Below are positions 48,010-52,319 of a stretch of 52,319 nt of DNA, piece by piece; the first letter of the stretch is position 1, and the number at the start of each line of letters is the position of its first letter. The translations under genes were made by a program, and so were the position numbers. The stretch comes from Aureimonas sp. Leaf324. Its GTDB lineage: Bacteria > Pseudomonadota > Alphaproteobacteria > Rhizobiales > Rhizobiaceae. The stretch covers positions 96,437-148,755 of the forward strand of contig NZ_LMOH01000007.1 of NCBI RefSeq assembly GCF_001423245.1. The letters are read 5' to 3'. The notes under the pieces were generated by a model, which saw only the letters and a program-made list of their open reading frames with translations, did not search any database and was not told the origin of the DNA.

Positions 48010-49130
48010 GCCTTGGGTTCTTTCAAGAGGATCTCGATGCGCCGGTTGCTGGCGGCCTCGGGATCGGACGCATTGCTCGGCTGGCGGTCGGCGACGCCTT
48101 CGATCGCCTCCACCCGCTTGTCGTCGAGCCCGCCGCGGCGAAGCATGTAGTAGGCCATGTGGGCGCGATCGGTGGAGAGGCGCCAGTTGTCGACCTGGCC
48201 GTTACCCGAATAGGGCCGCGCGTCGGTGTGACCACGGATGACGATGTCGCCCGGACGGTCCTTCAGGATCGCCGCGATCTTCTCCATCAGGCGGATCGCA
48301 TCGGCGGTGGGCCGGGCCGAACCGATCTGGAACATGCCGGTGTCGAGCGTGTCGGCCAGCGAGATCGTGACCGTGCCGGAGCCCGCGTCGCCGCTCTTCA
48401 CCTGGACGTCGGCGGCTTCCGTTCCCGGCACGCTGGCGTCGATCTCCTTCTGCAGCTCCGCGGCATCGCTCTGTTCGGGCGTTGCCGGCGCGGCGGGCGC
48501 GGCGGCCACCTCGACCGGCGGCGCTGCGGGCTTCGGCGGCTCGACGGCGACGGTCGCGAAATCGTCCGCCGTGACCTCGACCTGCTTGCCGGCAACGGCG
48601 TTCGGCGTCAGCTGCCAGGACGTCGGGTCGAACGGGTCGCGGTAGGCATCGCCCCCATTAAGGCCCGGAAGCCCGGTGCCGTCGGGCTTGCCGACCGCCT
48701 TGCCGGTATCGCCCATCGCCTCGTTCTCGGCGACGATCTCGGCCAGCACCGCATACGGGTCGCGGAAGATCGCCTGATCCTCGCCGCCCTTGGCGTCGCC
48801 CCCCACGGGCTTGCCGCCGGGGGTGCCGGGCGTCTTGCTGTCTTCCGCGGCGGGACCGGGCGTCTGGGCGGGCGCGGACGGGTCGCGCGCCACGCCGTCG
48901 GTCGGCGGCAGCGGGTCGTTCAGTTCGATCGGATTGAAATACTGGGCGATCTGGCTCTTCGTCGCCTCGTCCGACACGCTGGTCAGCCACATCACGAGGA
49001 AGAACGCCATCATCGCCGTCATGAAGTCGGCGAAGGCGATCTTCCAGGCGCCGCCGTGATGACCGTCCTCGACCTCCCCGCTGCGCCGGACGATGATGAT
49101 CTCGTGCCGCTCGGTATCGAGTGCACTCAC
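48006..49130 (-). CDS. motB: Flagellar motor stator protein MotB
   Basis: The 374-residue protein has one membrane segment (about 31-50, IAFADFMTAMMAFFLVMWLT) with the proton-carrying Asp35, and a C-terminal OmpA-like peptidoglycan-binding domain (VIRGHTDARPYSGNG, WRLSTDRAHMAYYMLRRGGL). Between them is a Pro/Ala-rich insert of about 200 residues, longer than in enteric MotB and typical of MotC-dependent motors. The start is GTG 49130, overlapping the fliH-like stop (GTGA). Its partner motA is not in the window. Confidence 0.94.
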   Translation of the reverse strand: MSALDTERHEIIIVRRSGEVEDGHHGGAWKIAFADFMTAMMAFFLVMWLTSVSDEATKSQIAQYFNPIELNDPLPPTDGVARDPSAPAQTPGPAAEDSKTPGTPGGKPVGGDAKGGEDQAIFRDPYAVLAEIVAENEAMGDTGKAVGKPDGTGLPGLNGGDAYRDPFDPTSWQLTPNAVAGKQVEVTADDFATVAVEPPKPAAPPVEVAAAPAAPATPEQSDAAELQKEIDASVPGTEAADVQVKSGDAGSGTVTISLADTLDTGMFQIGSARPTADAIRLMEKIAAILKDRPGDIVIRGHTDARPYSGNGQVDNWRLSTDRAHMAYYMLRRGGLDDKRVEAIEGVADRQPSNASDPEAASNRRIEILLKEPKA

Positions 49131-49993
49131 GAAAGCGCCTCCTCGACGGCCTTCAGCCACGCCGCGAGACGGGTCTCGATCACGGTCTGGTTGGCGTCGA
49201 TGCGAACGTCGGTATGCGTCTCGTCGGGATCGAACGAGACGTGCCGGGCGTGATCGCCGAGCTTGCCTTCGAGCGAATGGAGAAGGTCGCTCGGGCCCGA
49301 CGCCGCGATCTTCACGGTGTTGCCGTCGAAGGCGATCGTCTTCACCGCGCCGGCGAGCTCATCCACGGTCATCCGCTTGCGCGCGTCGAGCACAAGCGGG
49401 CGCAGGAGCGCGCTCAACGTCGTCTTCAACGCGTCCTCGAACACGGCCATCTGCAGGATCACGAGATCGGCGAGACGGTCGCCCTCGGTCTCGACCCACT
49501 GACGGCGCGCATCCGCGAGCGCCCCCTCGTGATCGGCGGCGAGCGTCTGACGCAGCGCCTCGATGCGCTCGGCGGAAACGCGCTCCAGGTCCTGGCGAAC
49601 CGCCTCTTCGGCCTCGGCCGCACCGTCCTGGTGGGCTTGCGCGAGGGCGATCTCGTGGGCGCGCAGCAACGTCTCGCGCTCCTTCGCCCAGGCCCGGCGC
49701 TCCGCTTCGACCTCACGCAGCGGCACGCGCGGCTCGGCCGGGCGCGGCTGGACGGGCGCGACGCCCGCCGCCTGCAGGGCCTTGGCGGGCATCGCCGTCG
49801 GGCGCATGGCGGGCGCAGCAGTGGCGGGCTTCGGCGCCATGCGGGGCGCCTGCGCCGCCGGCGAGGAGACCCGCGGCAGGCCGGCCTCGAAGGCGCGGGG
49901 AGCGGCGACCGGAGGCCGGCGCGGCGCCTGGGCCCGCAGCGGCACGAACTCGTCTTCGTTTTCGTCCGACAGGAATTGCGCGAGAGGGATCAT
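49127..49993 (-). CDS. fliH: FliH-like regulator of the flagellar export ATPase
   Basis: The 288-residue protein has a Pro/Ala-rich N-terminal third, a charged coiled coil (about 90-165, EVEAERRAWAKERETLLRAH onward) and a C-terminal globular part (MAVFEDALKTTLSALLRPLV, VSFDPDETHTDVRIDANQTV). That layout and the position after fliF fit FliH, which holds FliI to the C-ring. Sequence conservation in this family is low, so the call depends largely on context. Confidence 0.75.
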   Translation of the reverse strand: MIPLAQFLSDENEDEFVPLRAQAPRRPPVAAPRAFEAGLPRVSSPAAQAPRMAPKPATAAPAMRPTAMPAKALQAAGVAPVQPRPAEPRVPLREVEAERRAWAKERETLLRAHEIALAQAHQDGAAEAEEAVRQDLERVSAERIEALRQTLAADHEGALADARRQWVETEGDRLADLVILQMAVFEDALKTTLSALLRPLVLDARKRMTVDELAGAVKTIAFDGNTVKIAASGPSDLLHSLEGKLGDHARHVSFDPDETHTDVRIDANQTVIETRLAAWLKAVEEALS

Positions 49994-49996
49994 GGC

Positions 49997-51703
49997 TTAG
50001 GCCGCCTCTTTCTGGTGAATCCACTGCTTGAGGATGGCCGCCGCTTGGGCTTCGTCGAAATCGACGAGCTTCTCGAGGCGGACCTTCGGCGAGTTGGCAC
50101 GGTTGCGGGTGAGTTCGTCGAACAGGTCGTCGTTGGCGGGCGGTTCGCCGTAGCCGAGCGAGGCCACGAGGTCGGCGCCGAAGCCGGGAGGTGTGTTGAG
50201 CGGGCCGAGGTCGCCGTCGAGCATCGGGTTCTGCAGCTCGATCGGCCCGTCGCCCGTCAGCATGGCGTCGTCGCCATTGTCGTTGGCGGCGGGCGCCGAG
50301 ATGGCGCGGATGGCGGGCTTCAGGCCGAACCAGATCACCAGCACGGCGACCACGAGGATGGTGAGCGCGTTGACCATGGTGCCGGACTGCTTCAGCAGCA
50401 TCTCGCCGTAGCCGAGCGAGGGCACCGGCTGGAGGTCCTGGCCGTTGGAGACGAAATCGACGGCGGTCACCTCGAGCTGGTCGCCGCGGCTGTCGGTGAT
50501 GCCGGCGGCCGAGGCCACGAGCGACTTCACCTCGGCGAGCGCGGCGTCGACCTGCTCCGGCGTCGGGTTCTCGCCGAGCGTGGCGACGAGCCGGGCGCGG
50601 TTGACGACGACGGCGATCGACAGTCGGCGCACGTCGTAACCGTCGGAGACGGTCTGCGTCGTGGTCTCGTTGATCTCGTAGTTGGTCAGTTCCTCGCGGC
50701 GCTCCTTGGCCTCCGACGACGAGTTGCCGTTGGCGGCCGGCTGAGGCGCGGCCTGGGGCACGTTCTGCGCGGCGGTCGCCGCGTTGTTGTTGGCGGCCTG
50801 GTCGGTCGACTGGCCGGTCTCGCGGACCGTGCGCGTCGAGCGTTCGACGCGGCCGTCCGGATCGAACTTGCGCGAGGAGATCTGGCGGCGATCGGTATCG
50901 AGGCGGGCGATGACGCTGGACTGGAAATTGCCGACGCCGAGATAGGGGGCGAGCGTGCGGCGGATCGAGTCCTGGATCGAGGAGGAGACGATGCCCTCCA
51001 TGCCGAGCTGCTTGGTCGAGGTCGCGTTGGAGGCGTCGTCACCGGAGGCAAGGAGCGTGCCGTCGGTGTTGAGGACGGTGACCTGATCGACCTGCATGCC
51101 GGGAATGGCCGAGGAGACGAGGTGGCGGATCGCCTGCGCGTTGGCGAAGTCCTCGGTGTTGTCGGTGCGGATCACGACGCTCGCCGACGGCTTCTGGCTC
51201 TCGCGGCGGAAGGAACCGGGCTCGGGCAGGACGATGTGGACGCGCGCGGCGCGCACGTCCTTCAAGGTCTGGATCGTGCGGGCGAGCTCGCCTTCAAGAG
51301 CGCGGACGCGCGTCACCTCCTGCATGAAGGTGGTGAGGCCCATCGAGCCCATCGAATCGAAGAGCTCGTAGCCCGCGTTCTCGGACCGGGGTAGGCCCTT
51401 CTCGGCCAAGAGCATGCGGGCGTTCGCGGTCTGCGAGAAGTTGGTCATCACCGTGTCGCCGGCCGCGTTCACGTCGAACGGAATGCCCGCTTCGGTCAGC
51501 GCCGCGCCGATGCGCGTCACGTCCTGCCGGTCGAGGCCGGAATAGAGCGACTCCATGGTCGGCTTGGACAGGTAGAAGGCGGCAAGGCTCACGAGCGCGA
51601 TGGCGACGACGCCGATCAACGCCAGCGCACCCAGCTTGCGGCCGCCCAGCGCCTGAAGGTTGGACAGGAGTTTTTGGGCCTCGGCCCGAGCGACCATCGC
51701 CAT
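49997..51703 (-). CDS. fliF: Flagellar MS-ring protein FliF
   Basis: The 568-residue protein has two membrane segments (about 24-45 and 437-455) flanking a large periplasmic part. Motifs include KPTMESLYSGLDRQDVTRIG, NARMLLAEKGLPRSENAGYE and VRAARVHIVLPEPGSFRRES. The C-terminal tail (RLEKLVDFDEAQAAAILKQW) is the FliG-binding region. FliF forms the MS ring, the base of the flagellum. ATG 51703 and an ATG two codons later are both possible. It heads the fliF-fliH-motB-motC-fliK run. Confidence 0.95.
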   Translation of the reverse strand: MAMVARAEAQKLLSNLQALGGRKLGALALIGVVAIALVSLAAFYLSKPTMESLYSGLDRQDVTRIGAALTEAGIPFDVNAAGDTVMTNFSQTANARMLLAEKGLPRSENAGYELFDSMGSMGLTTFMQEVTRVRALEGELARTIQTLKDVRAARVHIVLPEPGSFRRESQKPSASVVIRTDNTEDFANAQAIRHLVSSAIPGMQVDQVTVLNTDGTLLASGDDASNATSTKQLGMEGIVSSSIQDSIRRTLAPYLGVGNFQSSVIARLDTDRRQISSRKFDPDGRVERSTRTVRETGQSTDQAANNNAATAAQNVPQAAPQPAANGNSSSEAKERREELTNYEINETTTQTVSDGYDVRRLSIAVVVNRARLVATLGENPTPEQVDAALAEVKSLVASAAGITDSRGDQLEVTAVDFVSNGQDLQPVPSLGYGEMLLKQSGTMVNALTILVVAVLVIWFGLKPAIRAISAPAANDNGDDAMLTGDGPIELQNPMLDGDLGPLNTPPGFGADLVASLGYGEPPANDDLFDELTRNRANSPKVRLEKLVDFDEAQAAAILKQWIHQKEAA

Positions 51704-51785
51704 GCGTTCGCCTGCGGAATGCGGGAAGTGATGGCGTCACTCTGGGGGCACAAGCTTGCGCGGACGTGATGACCTTACCGAATGA

Positions 51786-51806
51786 TGAAGGTTGAAGGTT
51801 GAAGGA
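51786..51806. repeat. Heptamer tandem repeat upstream of fliF
   Basis: TGAAGGT is repeated three times in tandem (the third unit ends in A) between the flagellin terminator and the fliF start. The copy number could vary by slippage. It is 80-100 bases from the fliF start, so an effect on transcription is possible but unproven. Confidence 0.7.
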
Positions 51807-51831
51807 TTGGAGTTCCGATCCGGAATCGAAA

Positions 51832-51860
51832 ACCCTCCGGCACGGGGAGCGCCGGAGGGT
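51832..51860 (-). terminator. Flagellin gene terminator
   Basis: ACCCTCCGGC (51832-51841) pairs with GCCGGAGGGT (51851-51860). On the minus strand the stem is followed by TTTTCG, 57 bases after the flagellin stop codon. It is a standard intrinsic terminator for a highly expressed gene. Confidence 0.8.
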
Positions 51861-51917
51861 CGCTTGCTAAGCCGTCGGCAAGTGGCGCGACGGGGAGACG
51901 CGATGCGTCGCCGACGC

Positions 51918-52319
51918 TTAGCGGAAGAGCATGAGGATGTTCTGAGCGGAGTTGTTGCTCATCGAGATCGCCTGGTAGGCGAGCTGCTGACGGACCTGCA
52001 GAGCCTGCATCTTGGCGGTCTCACGTTCGAGATCGGCGTCCACCAGACCACCGAGCGCGTTGTTACGGACGTCGGCCATCCGGTCGTTGAAGCTCATCGC
52101 ACTGTCGAGCCCCTTCGACACGGCGCCAAGCTGGGTGGCGATCGCTGCAATCTCGCTCTGCGCTGTCGCGGCATCCGTTGTCGTGAAAGCCGTCAGACCG
52201 CCGGCGTTGGTAATCGCCATGAGCTCGGTCATCGCGGTGCCGGCGGTCGGGAGACCAGCCGTATAGGCGACGGTTCCGACCAGCGCGCCGTCCGAAACGC
52301 CGGTCGCGACGGAGAGGTC
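51918..52319 (-). CDS. Flagellin, C-terminal part (cut by window edge)
   Basis: The frame is open to the last base of the window and gives 133 residues. The C-terminus, QVRQQLAYQAISMSNNSAQN followed by ILMLFR, is the D0 helix found in all flagellins, and FNDRMADVRNNALGGLVDAD precedes it as in rhizobial flagellins. The N-terminal half and start lie outside. It is the filament subunit exported through the gate proteins encoded in this cluster, and FlaF/FlbT would control its synthesis. Confidence 0.95.
   Translation of the reverse strand, partial: DLSVATGVSDGALVGTVAYTAGLPTAGTAMTELMAITNAGGLTAFTTTDAATAQSEIAAIATQLGAVSKGLDSAMSFNDRMADVRNNALGGLVDADLERETAKMQALQVRQQLAYQAISMSNNSAQNILMLFR

Noticed and set aside
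49121-51394. 757-codon open frame opposite fliF and fliH
   Set aside because: Same reason: a complement-frame artefact of GC-rich codon use, with no family motif or ribosome site.

Overview
The window is GC-rich, densely coded DNA from an alphaproteobacterium, most likely of the order Hyphomicrobiales (Rhizobiales). The evidence is the flagellar gene set and order (fliF-fliH-motB-motC-fliK, an FtcR/Rem-type orphan regulator, flgE-flgK-flgL-flaF-flbT-flgD-fliQ-flhA-fliR), together with a rhizobial-type glycerol operon (glpD-glpSTPQUV-glpK) and erythritol-type tetrulose-phosphate isomerases. I cannot name a genus from the sequence alone.

Region 1 (1-5.9 kb). The tail of an outer-membrane beta-barrel protein is followed by a sugar-phosphate module. 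On the minus strand are an RpiB/EryI-type isomerase and a SorC-family sugar-phosphate regulator. Divergent from them are transketolase, a triose-phosphate isomerase homologue of the L-erythrulose-1-phosphate isomerase (EryH/LerI) type, and a Calvin-type class II aldolase. Similar GTTCAT half-sites lie in both control regions, which suggests one regulon.

Region 2 (5.9-11.3 kb). A minus-strand cluster holds a ROK sugar kinase, an inositol-monophosphatase-like phosphatase and a GMC flavoprotein oxidoreductase. Divergent from it is selO, followed by a small protein resembling ribosome modulation factor.

Region 3 (11.5-21.7 kb). This is a complete glycerol/glycerol-3-phosphate system: GlpR (DeoR family), GlpD, the GlpSTPQUV ABC importer and GlpK. 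Helically phased TTTCG boxes sit in front of glpR and glpD. The 3' end of glpQ is followed at once by a diverged copy of its own last 15 codons inside a 21-codon ORF.

Region 4 (21.9-31.0 kb). A soluble GAF-domain histidine kinase, a LuxR-type response regulator and an FAD-linked D-2-hydroxyacid dehydrogenase are on the minus strand. Divergent is a ribose/xylose-class ABC importer (binding protein, fused ATPase, two permeases) that ends in an SMP-30-type lactonase. The shared control region carries several TTGCGGG elements, including a near-perfect inverted repeat.

Region 5 (31.1-52.3 kb). The rest of the window is flagellar and entirely minus strand. It covers basal body, export gate, hook, junction proteins, motor, flagellin regulators, a large DUF1217-type repeat protein and the C-terminal part of a flagellin cut by the window edge. 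No tRNA, rRNA, CRISPR array, insertion sequence or prophage was seen.
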